64,000 nucleotides of DNA from Rhodococcus sp. OK302 (lineage in GTDB: Bacteria > Actinomycetota > Actinomycetes > Mycobacteriales > Mycobacteriaceae), in NCBI RefSeq assembly GCF_002245895.1, contig NZ_NPJZ01000001.1:4891501-4955500 (forward strand), given 5' to 3'. A program made the position numbers and the translations under genes. Under the pieces are notes generated by a model. The model saw nothing but the letters and a program-made list of their open reading frames with translations. It had not been told where the DNA came from and searched no databases. Of the stretch, positions 8,432 through 17,889 are shown piece by piece (the stretch's first letter is position 1; each line of letters starts with the position of its first letter).

Positions 8432-8660
8432 TCAGCGCAACTTCTGCGGGTATCCACGGCCGTAGAAGCCCGACACTTCCTTGCGCTCGAGGAAGATCTG
8501 ATCACGATCGGAAGTGACAACAAGCCCGGCATCCGACGACAGATCAAGATCGTCGAACTCCTACAGGTCGAGGTAGGACGCACGGAAATCGGTCTGATGT
8601 GCAGATCCCTTGCGCATCACCAGATTCACGATGTCAGACGCGACCGCGATTGTTCGATGT
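8432..8660 (-). pseudogene. Remnant of a paralogue of the 213-aa GATase-like gene (7049-7690)
   Basis: Reading leftward from 8660, one frame gives DIVNLVM, then EFDDLDLSSDAGLVV, DQIFLER and KEVSGFYGRGYPQKL before a TGA at 8434-8432. These match, in order, LHLVM, ELDTIDLSAVSGLII, DQIYLER and KEVSGFYGRGYSQKL of the gene at 7049-7690. A TAG interrupts the frame where the intact gene has a tyrosine codon (after YLDL), and about 90 residues between DQIFLER and KEVSG are missing. It is therefore a broken, internally deleted copy. The matches outside the conserved blocks are loose, so it comes from a diverged paralogue rather than a fresh duplication. Confidence 0.75.
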
Positions 8661-8662
8661 CA

Positions 8663-9184
8663 CTACGCGACCGCACTCGGCACAACATCGTAGATCTGAT
8701 CTGCGGGGGCAGCCATGACCCGTTCAGTCATCTCGAGCTTGAGGACCTCCAAGCGGCCTAAGTCCGCAGCCGACTTCTCAGCCTTACCCACGAGCGCAAT
8801 GAACTCGTCGACTACAAACCCAGCGTCACGGATGATCAGAGTGATGCTCTTGCCACGGTAATCGATCTGAAAGACGTAGTTCGCCAGTGTGGTTCCGCGT
8901 TCAGGACGAGCCAGCGCCGGGTCGACGGTGTAGCGCCCCTCAGTGACACTGCGGGTGACCAACTCGAAAGTATCGCGCACCCCCGGACCGCCGTGCGATG
9001 TGGTGACTACAAGCTCACGACGTTCGACGGGTCCGTCGGTCCCCAGGACCTCGAGCACACGCTCGATCACCTTGTACGCATGGGCAACTCCACCGGGAGC
9101 GAGAGGACCGTGATAGCGCAGCGCATCGTCGAAGGTGAAGGCGAGGATTGTTCCCTGATCGATCACGGTGAGTGTGTTGGTCAT
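8663..9184 (-). CDS. Conserved protein of unknown function, possible FmdE-like fold
   Basis: 173 aa, open and undisturbed between two pseudogene fragments. The N-terminal half has YHGPLAPGGVAHAYKVIERV, which resembles the metal-site motif of FmdE-type proteins (FHGHxCPG followed by a helix). A later SHGGPGVRDTFELVTRSVTEG and the strand YVFQIDYRGKSITLIIRDAG fit the same fold. The cysteine of the FmdE motif is replaced by alanine and the whole protein has no cysteine, so the metal chemistry, if any, differs. The gene lies behind an iron-box promoter together with a decayed GATase-like fragment, suggesting it once belonged to an iron-regulated set. FmdE kinship is tentative. Confidence 0.6.
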   Translation of the reverse strand: MTNTLTVIDQGTILAFTFDDALRYHGPLAPGGVAHAYKVIERVLEVLGTDGPVERRELVVTTSHGGPGVRDTFELVTRSVTEGRYTVDPALARPERGTTLANYVFQIDYRGKSITLIIRDAGFVVDEFIALVGKAEKSAADLGRLEVLKLEMTERVMAAPADQIYDVVPSAVA

Positions 9185-9202
9185 GATGAGATCCTTATCG
9201 AA

Positions 9203-9391
9203 TTACGTGGTGAACTGTTTTCCGTAAGCCTCTGAAATCCGTGGCACGGAGCCATTGAGGAATCGTTCGATTGCCGGCATGAAATATGCTCCGAAGTGCG
9301 ACATCGGGTCCAATGTTGCAACTGCCACTGTGCCCTGTGTGCTCACCTTGTCGGCGAAGGCCAGTACGTCGCAGTTCGGCAAACTGAACAC
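9203..9391 (-). pseudogene. Remnant of a paralogue of the 224-aa His-rich gene (7690-8364)
   Basis: Sixty-two codons remain. The segment FADKVSTQGTVAVATLDP then HFGAYFMP and RFL lines up with FEDTTSTAGRIIATTLDP, HHGNNFMP and RFL at the C-terminus of the intact gene at 7690-8364. Everything corresponding to the first 180 or so residues is missing, and the frame is closed by a stop just upstream of the GTG at 9391. The fragment starts directly after an IdeR-type box, so the original promoter may be all that is preserved on that side. It could still be transcribed as the leader of the 173-aa gene. Confidence 0.7.
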
Positions 9392-9399
9392 TATCTTAG

Positions 9400-9418
9400 C
9401 TAGGTAAGGCTACCTTGA
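9400..9418. promoter_or_regulatory. IdeR/DtxR-type iron box (candidate)
   Basis: ctaggtaaggctaccttga matches 15 of 19 positions of TWAGGTWAGSCTWACCTWA, with the core AGGTAAGGCT intact. It lies nine bases upstream of the truncated His-rich fragment and about 215 bases before the 173-aa gene, in position to control the leftward transcript by iron. Confidence 0.65.
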
Positions 9419-9478
9419 TTAAAACCAATTCTGGGTACCTACGTTCACCGGCGCCCGAAATCTGCCACCGAAACGAAA

Positions 9479-9510
9479 CCGGCCCTCCGGCACGTACGCC
9501 GGAGGGCCGG
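9479..9510 (-). terminator. Hairpin terminator of the NDMA alcohol dehydrogenase gene
   Basis: A 13-bp perfect stem (ccggccctccggc with gccggagggccgg) around a six-base loop, followed leftward by tttcgtttcgg. It lies 31 bases beyond the dehydrogenase stop. Confidence 0.75.
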
Positions 9511-9541
9511 AATCAAATCCGTCACGCTGAACTGAAGACGA

Positions 9542-10669
9542 TCAGTAATCGTCCTCCGTGTAGACGATCATTCCGCGCAAGTTCTTTCCGGCCAGCATGT
9601 CCGCATACCCCTCGTTGATGTCCTCCAACTTGTAAGTCTTGGTCACCAACTCGTCGAGCTTGAGTGCGCCACTGCGATAGTGGTCGAGGAGCTTCGGAAT
9701 CTGCGAACGCGGTCCCACTCCGCCAAAGATGGCCCCCTGCAAGCGCTTCTGCAGAAGTGTCAGCTCGAAGAGGCTCAGCGTCACCTGAGAGTCCGCGTAG
9801 TGACCCATACCGACGACGACGACCTGTCCGCCCTTACCGGTAGCGCTGAGCGCGGGCTGGATCATGTCGCCGTGGATCTCACCGACCGTGATGACCGTAA
9901 CGTCCGCCATCTTCCCCCAGGTGATTTCGCCGATCGCCGGGAGAGCTTCCTCGATCGAGGCAAAGGTGTGTGTGGCACCGAACTCCTTTGCCTTCTGTCG
10001 CTTGAACTCCACCGGATCGATGGCAACGACATAGCGTGCCCCGGCCGCCGCGGCGCCCTGTACCGAGTTGATGCCGACTCCACCGATGCCGATGACCACC
10101 ACCGTGTCACCGACTTTGGTGCCGCCGATTGCCGTCGCCGAGCCCCAGCCCGTCGCAACGCCGCAGCCGAGCAGAGCAGCCTTGTCGAGAGGGATGTCCT
10201 TCTCGATCTTGATCACTGATGCCTCGTTGACCGTGACGTAGGGCGAGAACGTGCCCAGCAGACACATCTGGACGACGGGTTCTCCGTTCAATGTCACACG
10301 ATGCGTCTTGTCCGAGATCGCCTGGCCGGTCAGCAGGCCCGCGCCCTCGTCGCAGATGTTCTGGAGCCCCTTGGCACACGATGGACACCGTCCACAGGCC
10401 GGGATGAACGCGAGCACCACATGATCGCCTTCTTCGATATTGGCGACGCCAGCGCCCACCTTTGTCACCACTCCGGCGCCCTCGTGGCCACCGAGAGCTG
10501 GATAGAAAGGCAGCGGAGTTGCGCCAGTGCGCAAGTGCTCGTCCGAATGGCACAACCCGGACGCGGCAAGTCGAACCTGCACTTCACCGGCGACCGGATC
10601 TCCCAGTTCGACTTCCTCGATCTCCCATGCCTGGCCGGGTGCCTTCACTACTGCTGCTTTGACCTTCAC
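9542..10669 (-). CDS. NDMA-dependent alcohol dehydrogenase (zinc-type), first copy
   Basis: 375 aa from the GTG at 10669, chosen because aggag lies just upstream and because this gives exactly the length of the second copy at 51401. It is a medium-chain zinc alcohol dehydrogenase of the mycothiol/NDMA type, in which NAD stays bound and an outside electron acceptor is reduced. Seen: catalytic-zinc segment GLCHSDEHL, GGHEGAGVV, structural-zinc cysteines in CGRCPSCAKGLQNIC, and the nucleotide fold VVVIGIGGVGINSVQGAAAAG. It oxidises alcohols or mycothiol adducts in the cytoplasm. It is divergent from the methyltransferase-fold gene at 10801, with a 12-bp palindrome (10746-10757) between them. Confidence 0.92.
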   Translation of the reverse strand: MKVKAAVVKAPGQAWEIEEVELGDPVAGEVQVRLAASGLCHSDEHLRTGATPLPFYPALGGHEGAGVVTKVGAGVANIEEGDHVVLAFIPACGRCPSCAKGLQNICDEGAGLLTGQAISDKTHRVTLNGEPVVQMCLLGTFSPYVTVNEASVIKIEKDIPLDKAALLGCGVATGWGSATAIGGTKVGDTVVVIGIGGVGINSVQGAAAAGARYVVAIDPVEFKRQKAKEFGATHTFASIEEALPAIGEITWGKMADVTVITVGEIHGDMIQPALSATGKGGQVVVVGMGHYADSQVTLSLFELTLLQKRLQGAIFGGVGPRSQIPKLLDHYRSGALKLDELVTKTYKLEDINEGYADMLAGKNLRGMIVYTEDDY

Positions 10670-10800
10670 CTGCACTCCTCGAAATTCTTCGTGACGCACG
10701 GACGACGACGGACCGAACCGGAATCATGTGTCTCCGATCACACTCCACTCATGAGTGTGCCTGAAATGGCGCGAAAATACTGCGACTCCGTGCGCCTAGA

Positions 10801-11661
10801 ATGGGCGCAGTGGCCAAAGGAACTCGTAAGACCAAGAATCGCAGCACCGCTCCCGAACAGGGCGAGACCGGCCCCGTTCCCGGAATCTTCCCGATCGACA
10901 CCGGGACCTGCGAACTAGTTCGCGATCAATACTCCGACACCGGCTGGATAGTGCAGATCAACGGTGTCCCCAGCTCGCACATCGATCTTGCCGATCCGAA
11001 AATTCTGGATTTCGAGTACATGCGATGGATTGCGCACCTCGTCGATTCCGAACGCTCTCGAACAGAAAGACTTCGGGTGCTCCATCTCGGCGGCGGCGCC
11101 TGTTCGATGGCTCGGTACTTCGCGGCCACCTATCCCGATGCTCGGCAGGTTGTGGTCGAGATCGACGGCGCGCTGACGGAATTGGTCCGCAACTGGTTCG
11201 ATCTTCCGCGGGCACCACTTCTCCGCATCCGCGTGGGTGAAGCGCGCGCCGTCACCGAAACCCTCACCGAATCTACGCGCGACATCATCATTCGAGATGT
11301 CTTCGCCGGCAGCAAGACTCCGGTGCCGCTCACCACGGCCCAGTTCACCGCCCACGTACGACGCGTCCTCGCGCCCGGCGGTATCTACCTGGTCAATTGC
11401 GGCGACACCCCGGATCTGCAAGGAGCGCGGGCCGAAGCGGCAACTATCGGTGCACACTTCGAGCATCTGGCGATCATCGCCGATCCCGCGATGCTCAAGG
11501 GCCGACGCTACGGCAACATGATCATCGCGGGCAGCGACGTTCCCATCGCCAATTCTCCGGCGCTTGCACGCGAGCTACTCGGCGGCGGTGTTCCAGCGCA
11601 CGTGTGGGGCGACGCGGAGGTCCGGAAGTTCGCGGCAAGCGGGTCGGTCCTACAAGACTGA
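10801..11661 (+). CDS. Spermidine synthase-like (aminopropyltransferase/methyltransferase fold) protein
   Basis: 286 aa. After an N-terminal tail rich in Lys, Thr and Pro (about 1-28), residues 95-110 contain VLHLGGGACSMARYFAA, the nucleotide-binding motif of Rossmann methyltransferases. VVVEIDGALTELVRNWF supplies the acidic ribose-binding residue, and DIIIRDVFAGSKTPVPLTT resembles the spermidine synthase active-site strand with a conserved aspartate. Many actinobacterial proteins of this type are called spermidine synthase without proof. No SpeD or SpeH gene is nearby, so polyamine synthesis is doubtful. It ends seven bases before the glnE stop on the other strand. Confidence 0.75.
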   Translation: MGAVAKGTRKTKNRSTAPEQGETGPVPGIFPIDTGTCELVRDQYSDTGWIVQINGVPSSHIDLADPKILDFEYMRWIAHLVDSERSRTERLRVLHLGGGACSMARYFAATYPDARQVVVEIDGALTELVRNWFDLPRAPLLRIRVGEARAVTETLTESTRDIIIRDVFAGSKTPVPLTTAQFTAHVRRVLAPGGIYLVNCGDTPDLQGARAEAATIGAHFEHLAIIADPAMLKGRRYGNMIIAGSDVPIANSPALARELLGGGVPAHVWGDAEVRKFAASGSVLQD

Positions 11662-11668
11662 CCCGATA

Positions 11669-14600
11669 CTATTCTCCGCCGAAAACCCTCTCCACCACAG
11701 CTTTTGCCCGACGCGTGATGCGAAGGTAGTTGTCGAGAAACTCCCCCGCGTCGTCTCCGTACCCGGCGACCTGTGCCACAGCGGCCAGGACGCGTCCCGG
11801 GCCGGGCAACTGATCAGTCGGCTTACCTCGAACCAGCACAAGGCAATTCCGTGCTTTGGTCGCAGTGATCCAGGCGTCGCGTAGCAGTTCCACATCTTCT
11901 TCGCTGAGCAACTCGGCAGCGCCGATGGCGTCCAGGGTTTCCAGGGTCGAAGTGTTGTGGAGGGACTCTATCTTGTCGGCATGCCGCAGTTGGATCAGTT
12001 GCACTGTCCATTCGATGTCGGCCAGGCCACCTCGACCGAGTTTGGTATGCGTTGCGGGATCAGCTCCGCGAGGGAGCCTTTCGGAGTCGATACGAGCCTT
12101 GATCCGCCGAATCTCACGAACGGCCGCGTCGTCGACGCCACCGGCAGGGTAGCGAGTCTTGTCGATCATGTAGAGAAACTGGAGCCCCAGTACGGGATCG
12201 CCGGCAACGGGATGAGCGCGCAGAAGTGCTTGAATTTCCCACGCCTGTGCCCACTTCGAGTAGTAGGCGTCGTAAGACTCGAGGGTGCGGACCATGGGAC
12301 CGTTTCGGCCTTCGGGACGCAGTCCGGTATCAACCTCGAGCGGCGGATCAGTACTGGGCGCTCCCAACAGCTTGCGCACCTTGTCCGCAATGCTGTTGGC
12401 CCACTTGACTGCAACTGTCTCGTCGACACCTTCGACGGGCTCGCACACGAACAGAACGTCGGCGTCGGACCCGTATCCGAGTTCACCGCCGCCGAGTCGG
12501 CCCATGCCGATGACGGAGAAAGCTGCCGGTGCCGGTGTGCCCAATTCCGCAACACTGGCCTTGATTACGGCAGAGAGAGACGCGTTGAGTACCGCAGCCC
12601 ATACCGAAGAGAGCGCCTTGCATACTTCGGGAACATCGAGCATGCCCAGGATGTCAGCCGAGGCGATCCGCGCCAATTCATGCCGACGCAACGAACGTGC
12701 CGCAGCAACAGCGCGATTCGGATCGCTATGCCGGCCTGAGGCAGTGAGGATTCCGCGGGAGACATCCTCGGGCTTCGGCTCGATCAGACGTGGGCCGCTC
12801 GGCGAATCGGCGTACAGGCGAATCACATCGGGCGCTTTGATCAGCAGATCAGGAAGATAAGCCGAGGAACCCAGCACCCGCATCAGACGTTCGGCAACAG
12901 CGGCCTCGTCGCGAAGCAACCGGAGGAACCAGGTCTGATCGACCAGGGCGTCGGACAATCGTCGATACGCAAGGAGTCCGGCATCAGGATCCGGTGTGTC
13001 AGCAAGATATTCGAGCAGTGTCGGCAGCAGCAGTGCCTGAATCCTGCCCTTGCGCGATGCGCCCGTGGTCAATGCCGTGAGGTGACCCAACGCATTTTCG
13101 GGGGCGGTGTACCCCAACGCCGCCAACTGACGGATGGCAGCGTCCGGTCCGAGAACCATGGCTTCCTTGTCCATCCGCGCCACCGACTCGAGCAGTGGAC
13201 GGTAGAACAATTTGGCGTGGAGCCGGCGGATCCGATGCGAGTTCCGCTTGATTTCGGCACGCAAGACTCCGAGTGCGTCCAGACGTCCGTCGGGACGCAT
13301 GTGTGCCGCACGGGCCAACCAGCGCAATGCCTCGTCGTCGTCCGGCGGCGGCAATGTGTGCGTGCGCTTGAGTTTCTGCAGTTGCAGACGATGCTCGAGA
13401 AGTCGCAAGAATTCGTACGACGCCGTGAGGTTTGCGGCGTCGTCCCGGCCCACGTACCCACCGGCAGCGAGAGCAGACAACGCATCGACGGTGCTCTGCA
13501 CGTGAAGGGCGTCATCGGCCCGGCCGTGCACCAATTGCAGGAGCTGGACGGCAAATTCGACGTCGCGCAAACTTCCGCGGCCGAGTTTGAGCTCACGCTC
13601 ACGCATCTCGGCCGGAACCATCTCCTCGACGCGTCGGCGCATGGCCTGCACTTCGGGTACGAAGTCTTCGCGCTCGGACGCAGTCCACACCATCGGGCTC
13701 ATGGCCTCGGCGTACTGACGACCGAGTTCCATATCGCCGGTCATCGGCCGAGCCTTCAGTAGCGCCTGGAACTCCCACGTCTTGGCCCACCGCTTGTAGT
13801 ACGCGACGTGAGAATCGAGTGAGCGCACCAGTTCTCCGCGCTTACCCTCGGGGCGCAATGCGGCATCAACTTCGAAGAAGGCGGAGGTGCCGATCCTCAT
13901 CATTTCACCGGCTACCCGACTGGCTGTGGCATCGGCCGGTTCCGCAACGAATACGACGTCGACGTCGGAGACGTAATTCAGTTCGCGGGCACCACATTTA
14001 CCCATCGCGATCACGGCAAGCCTGATCGGACAGTTGCCCTCGGGACACACTGTGGCGATAGCTACCGCCAGTGCGGCGGTCAGTGCGGCATCTGCCAGAT
14101 CCGAAAGTTGATGGCCGACAGTCTGATACGGAACTACTGGCTCATCCTCGACCGTGGCCGCCAAATCGCAGGCAGCCAGCAGCATGAGCTGATCTTTGTA
14201 CGACTTACGCAGCGCAGCAACGGCTTCCGGGCCGGTGACGGTGGCGCGGTACGTCTGCGACCCGGGTCCGGCGCCCTCGTCGAGGCTCGCTCCGACAGAA
14301 TCGAGCAATGCGGACGTGGCTGCGTCTTTGCTCAGCAAGGACGAACCGTCGAGGAGTTTCCACCCGATCGGATCGGCGACCAGGTGATCGCCGAACGCTG
14401 CGGATGCCCCGATCAATGCCAGGAGACGACCGCGGACACTCTTGTTCGTGCGCAGCGCGGCGTCGAGCTCACGCCAGCCGGCGCCCAAGGATTCCTTGAT
14501 GCGCACCAGCGTGCGCAACGCGAGGTCCGCGTTGGCCGCCCGAGAAAGGGACCACAGGAGTTCGATGCTGTCGGCGTCGACCCATCCGAGCTGGCGGAGT

Positions 14601-14683
14601 TCGTCGGCGGCCGTGGACTCGACCAGCCCGAGCCGACCCGGTCCCGGAACTACTGCTCGAGCAGATGGCGGCTTCACCGTCAC
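11669..14683 (-). CDS. glnE: Bifunctional glutamine synthetase adenylyltransferase/adenylyl-removing enzyme
   Basis: 1004 aa from the GTG at 14683, which overlaps the glnA2 stop (gTGA). GlnE attaches or removes AMP on glutamine synthetase according to nitrogen state. Two nucleotidyltransferase domains are visible: the N-terminal one with [19 protein letters not shown] and the C-terminal one with [21 protein letters not shown], each with the paired aspartates that hold the metals, separated by a long helical linker. Conserved [16 protein letters not shown] and [16 protein letters not shown] follow the two domains. Length and gene order (next to glnA2) match mycobacteria. The start codon overlap implies coupled expression with glnA2. 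Confidence 0.95.
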   Translation of the reverse strand: MTVKPPSARAVVPGPGRLGLVESTAADELRQLGWVDADSIELLWSLSRAANADLALRTLVRIKESLGAGWRELDAALRTNKSVRGRLLALIGASAAFGDHLVADPIGWKLLDGSSLLSKDAATSALLDSVGASLDEGAGPGSQTYRATVTGPEAVAALRKSYKDQLMLLAACDLAATVEDEPVVPYQTVGHQLSDLADAALTAALAVAIATVCPEGNCPIRLAVIAMGKCGARELNYVSDVDVVFVAEPADATASRVAGEMMRIGTSAFFEVDAALRPEGKRGELVRSLDSHVAYYKRWAKTWEFQALLKARPMTGDMELGRQYAEAMSPMVWTASEREDFVPEVQAMRRRVEEMVPAEMRERELKLGRGSLRDVEFAVQLLQLVHGRADDALHVQSTVDALSALAAGGYVGRDDAANLTASYEFLRLLEHRLQLQKLKRTHTLPPPDDDEALRWLARAAHMRPDGRLDALGVLRAEIKRNSHRIRRLHAKLFYRPLLESVARMDKEAMVLGPDAAIRQLAALGYTAPENALGHLTALTTGASRKGRIQALLLPTLLEYLADTPDPDAGLLAYRRLSDALVDQTWFLRLLRDEAAVAERLMRVLGSSAYLPDLLIKAPDVIRLYADSPSGPRLIEPKPEDVSRGILTASGRHSDPNRAVAAARSLRRHELARIASADILGMLDVPEVCKALSSVWAAVLNASLSAVIKASVAELGTPAPAAFSVIGMGRLGGGELGYGSDADVLFVCEPVEGVDETVAVKWANSIADKVRKLLGAPSTDPPLEVDTGLRPEGRNGPMVRTLESYDAYYSKWAQAWEIQALLRAHPVAGDPVLGLQFLYMIDKTRYPAGGVDDAAVREIRRIKARIDSERLPRGADPATHTKLGRGGLADIEWTVQLIQLRHADKIESLHNTSTLETLDAIGAAELLSEEDVELLRDAWITATKARNCLVLVRGKPTDQLPGPGRVLAAVAQVAGYGDDAGEFLDNYLRITRRAKAVVERVFGGE

Positions 14684-16020
14684 AGACCGAGGTAGTTCTT
14701 GAGCTCGAACGGCGTCACGTGGCTCCGGTATTCCTCCCATTCACGACGCTTGTTGCGCAGGAAGAAATCGAAGACGTGCTCACCGAGTGCTTCAGCCACC
14801 AGTTCGGACTTCTCCATCTCGCGCAACGCACTGTCGAGATTGCCGGGCAATGCCTTGTAGCCCATCGCACGACGCTCCGCGGAGGTCAACGACCACACGT
14901 CGTCCTCGGCCTCGGGCGGAAGGGTGTAGCCCTTCTCGATTCCGCGCAAACCGGCCGCCAGCAATACCGCGAACGCGAGGTACGGGTTGCAGGCCGAATC
15001 TGGGCTGCGAATTTCGACACGACGCGACGACGCCTTGTTCGGCGTGTACATCGGAACGCGGATCAGTGCACTGCGGTTGGACGGACCCCACGACGCCGCT
15101 GTGGGTGCTTCGCCGCCGTGAACGAGACGCTTGTAGGAGTTGACCCACTGGTTGGTGACGGCACTGATCTCGTTGGCGTGCTCGAGGATGCCGGCGATGA
15201 ATGCCTTGCCGGTTTCCGAGAGCTGCATCGGATCGTCCGGATTGTGGAATGCGTTGGTGTCGCCTTCGAACAGGCTCATATGTGTATGCATGGCTGAGCC
15301 GGCCTGATCGCTGAACGGCTTGGGCATGAAGCTCGCCCGCACACCCTCACCGATCGCAACCTCCTTGACGACGTAGCGGAACGTCATCACGTTGTCGGCC
15401 ATCGACAGTGCGTCGGCGTAGCGGAGGTCGATCTCCTGCTGGCCGGGCGCGGCCTCGTGGTGGCTGAACTCGACGGAGATGCCCATGGACTCGAGGGCGT
15501 CGATCGCATGGCGACGGAAGTTGGGGGCCGAATCGTGTACGGCCTGATCGAAGTAACCACCGGAATCGGCCGGGATCGGCGGGGTGCCGTCCATCGGGCC
15601 GTTCTCGAGGAGGAAGAACTCGATCTCCGGATGCACGTAGCAACTGAAGCCCAGATCGCTGGCCTTGCTCAGTTGGCGACGCAGTACGTGGCGCGGATCC
15701 GCCCAGGACGGCGAACCGTCAGGGTTCGTGATGTCGCAGAACATGCGCGCCGAATGCTGCGCACCGTCCTTGTGGGCCCAGGGCAGAACCTGGAATGTCG
15801 ACGCGTCCGGGCGGGCAACGGTGTCCGCTTCGGAGACTCGGGCGAATCCCTCGATGGCGGAACCGTCGAAACCGATTCCCTCTTCGAAGGCGCCTTCGAG
15901 CTCGGCGGGGGCGATCGCCACCGATTTGAGGTAACCGAGAACGTCGGTGAACCACAAGCGGACGAACCGAATGTCGCGCTCTTCCAGGGTACGAAGCACG
16001 AATTCTTTTTGGCGATCCAT
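14680..16020 (-). CDS. glnA2: Glutamine synthetase, GlnA2-like (type I-alpha)
   Basis: 446 aa from the ATG at 16020, the same length as mycobacterial GlnA2. It condenses glutamate and ammonia with ATP. Seen: [17 protein letters not shown] near residue 50, the ATP/glutamate region [17 protein letters not shown], and [20 protein letters not shown]. The adenylylation loop of type I-beta enzymes (NLYxLPPEE) is replaced here by [16 protein letters not shown], so the tyrosine that GlnE modifies is absent although glnE is the next gene. The main regulated GlnA1 must lie outside the window. In relatives GlnA2 acts at low level or on gamma-glutamyl polyamines; that role here is inference. Confidence 0.93.
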   Translation of the reverse strand: MDRQKEFVLRTLEERDIRFVRLWFTDVLGYLKSVAIAPAELEGAFEEGIGFDGSAIEGFARVSEADTVARPDASTFQVLPWAHKDGAQHSARMFCDITNPDGSPSWADPRHVLRRQLSKASDLGFSCYVHPEIEFFLLENGPMDGTPPIPADSGGYFDQAVHDSAPNFRRHAIDALESMGISVEFSHHEAAPGQQEIDLRYADALSMADNVMTFRYVVKEVAIGEGVRASFMPKPFSDQAGSAMHTHMSLFEGDTNAFHNPDDPMQLSETGKAFIAGILEHANEISAVTNQWVNSYKRLVHGGEAPTAASWGPSNRSALIRVPMYTPNKASSRRVEIRSPDSACNPYLAFAVLLAAGLRGIEKGYTLPPEAEDDVWSLTSAERRAMGYKALPGNLDSALREMEKSELVAEALGEHVFDFFLRNKRREWEEYRSHVTPFELKNYLGL

Positions 16021-16127
16021 GTCCGCGAGAGTAAGCAAGCCACGTTAAATCTGTGTTACATCAGTGGTCGGAGTTGTCCGAGTGATTTGTCACCCTCGCA
16101 TCTGCGCAGCGTACGAGCGTGCAGGCA

Positions 16128-17696
16128 CTAACATGTCAAGCCGTCTTCCGGAACTTTCAGGTAGACGAAGTAGTCGATCACAGCATCGTCGATACAAGAA
16201 TTGCCGTCCAAGACGACGGTGTGTTGTGTTCCGTCGAACGTGATGAGCGCTGCGCCCAGCTGCTTTGCCAGATCCACCCCGGCCTCGTACGGCGTCGCCG
16301 GGTCCTCGGTAGTCGATACGACGACAAGCGTCGGCAGACCGGCATCGGCCAGTGCCTGTGGATCGAGTTCGTGTGGAGCGTCCGTCGCCGGAACGGGCCA
16401 GAAGGCGCAGATATCCAGTGGCGCCTGACCGGTTCCGCGACCGTCATCGAGGAACGGGGCGGCTTCGCGATACCGGGTATCGGCCTCCCCCGCCTCGGCC
16501 CGATCGGTTGTCGCCGGGTCGTCGACACATCGGATTGCATTGAAGGCGTCGTTGAGATTGGAGTACGTACCGTCGCGATCGCGCCCTTGATATTGGTCAG
16601 CCAAATTCAGAAGCGAGTCACCGTAGCCGTCGGCAAGGCTGGTCAATCCGCCGCGCAACGAAGTCCACAGTTGCGGCGAATACAAGGCCTGCTGCACCCC
16701 GGTCAACGCGTCCTCGTAGCTGAGTCCGCGCGGATCCGTAGTTGCCGCCGGCTTCTCGATCAGCGGCTCGACCAATTCCTTGAATCGCGCCTGAGTCTGC
16801 GCCGGATCATCCCCGAGTGGGCACTGCGGCCGCGAAACACAGTCCGCGGCAAAGGCATCGAACGCAATCTGAAAGCCTTTGGCCTGCAGGACAACCTCGT
16901 CGACGACATCCTGATTCGGATCCAACGCCCCATCGAGCACCATGGACCGGACATTCTGCGGGAAGGTTTCGGCGTAAGTGGAACCGATTCGCGTTCCGTA
17001 CGAGAACCCGAGGAAGTTCATCGTTGAATCTCCGAGCACCCCGCGAATCACGTCCAGATCGCGCACCACTTCGTACGTGCCGACGTGGGCGAGGAATTCG
17101 GTGCCGGTGTGCTCGACACACGCAGCGGCGTAGTCATTGCTCTCCTGCTCGGCACGAGCAATTCCCTCGGGAGTCATATCGACGTTGACGTCGGCGCGGT
17201 CGGCATCGAATTCGGCAGGCGTCAGACAACGCACCTGAGGCGTCGACGCACCCACACCGCGCGGATCGAACCCGATCCGGTCGAAATGCTCCGCCAACTG
17301 CGTCCCCGAACCTTGGGACGCCATCGACAGTCCTGATCCGCCGGGTCCCCCGGGATTGATCAGAAGAGATCCGATGCGCTCCCCCGTCGCCTTCGCTCGC
17401 GAGATGACAACCCTCGCGGTGTTCCCCTCCGGATGCGCATAGTCGATCGGAACTTCGATCGTGGCGCAGTCGATACTGCTCGAGAGTGGAGAGTCGGTGG
17501 CAAATTGTTCGCACGAACCCCAGTCCGGAGTCTGGTCGTAGAACTTCTCCAAGCCCGCGGGAATCGCACCCGTCGACGGCGCACCGGTGGTCTCCGGCGT
17601 CGGAGTCTCACCCCCCGACGTAGTGCAACCAGCGACGAGCAGGAGGACTGCGACACTTCCGGCCAAGGCACCGGCGAGGCGAAAAGACTTCGACAT
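16128..17696 (-). CDS. Exported alpha/beta-hydrolase, S33 peptidase family (CaeA/Hip1-like lipoprotein)
   Basis: 522 aa from the ATG at 17696, which opens a lipoprotein signal: a short basic start, AGALAGSVAVLLLVAGC with the lipobox cysteine, then a Thr/Pro/Gly linker. The hydrolase has the oxyanion segment INPGGPGGSG, the nucleophile elbow GFSYG, and VVVSTTEDPATPYEAG plus DGTQHTVV near the end for the acid and histidine. It resembles tripeptidyl aminopeptidases and the M. tuberculosis cell-wall protease Hip1, which stands in the same place between glnA2 and panB. Mycobacterium has two copies in tandem; here there is one. The substrate is unknown. Confidence 0.85.
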   Translation of the reverse strand: MSKSFRLAGALAGSVAVLLLVAGCTTSGGETPTPETTGAPSTGAIPAGLEKFYDQTPDWGSCEQFATDSPLSSSIDCATIEVPIDYAHPEGNTARVVISRAKATGERIGSLLINPGGPGGSGLSMASQGSGTQLAEHFDRIGFDPRGVGASTPQVRCLTPAEFDADRADVNVDMTPEGIARAEQESNDYAAACVEHTGTEFLAHVGTYEVVRDLDVIRGVLGDSTMNFLGFSYGTRIGSTYAETFPQNVRSMVLDGALDPNQDVVDEVVLQAKGFQIAFDAFAADCVSRPQCPLGDDPAQTQARFKELVEPLIEKPAATTDPRGLSYEDALTGVQQALYSPQLWTSLRGGLTSLADGYGDSLLNLADQYQGRDRDGTYSNLNDAFNAIRCVDDPATTDRAEAGEADTRYREAAPFLDDGRGTGQAPLDICAFWPVPATDAPHELDPQALADAGLPTLVVVSTTEDPATPYEAGVDLAKQLGAALITFDGTQHTVVLDGNSCIDDAVIDYFVYLKVPEDGLTC

Positions 17697-17889
17697 GCCA
17701 CCGATAGTGCCAGGGGACGCCACGGACGGTCGGTAACCAGCCATTCGCTTGCACCACAGTGACTGCTGCGGTGTGACCCAACGCACCTGCGTCACCTATT
17801 CGCTCCGACGGTTCCCGGTGGCAGACTGAGCGTGTCATCACCCAAACCCGGGGACCCGACAAGGGCCTCGAGGCACGAAAGGGACAACG

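Noticed and set aside
13082-13762. 226-codon rightward frame opposite glnE
   Set aside because: It is an antisense shadow of a well-conserved enzyme, with no domain or start signals.
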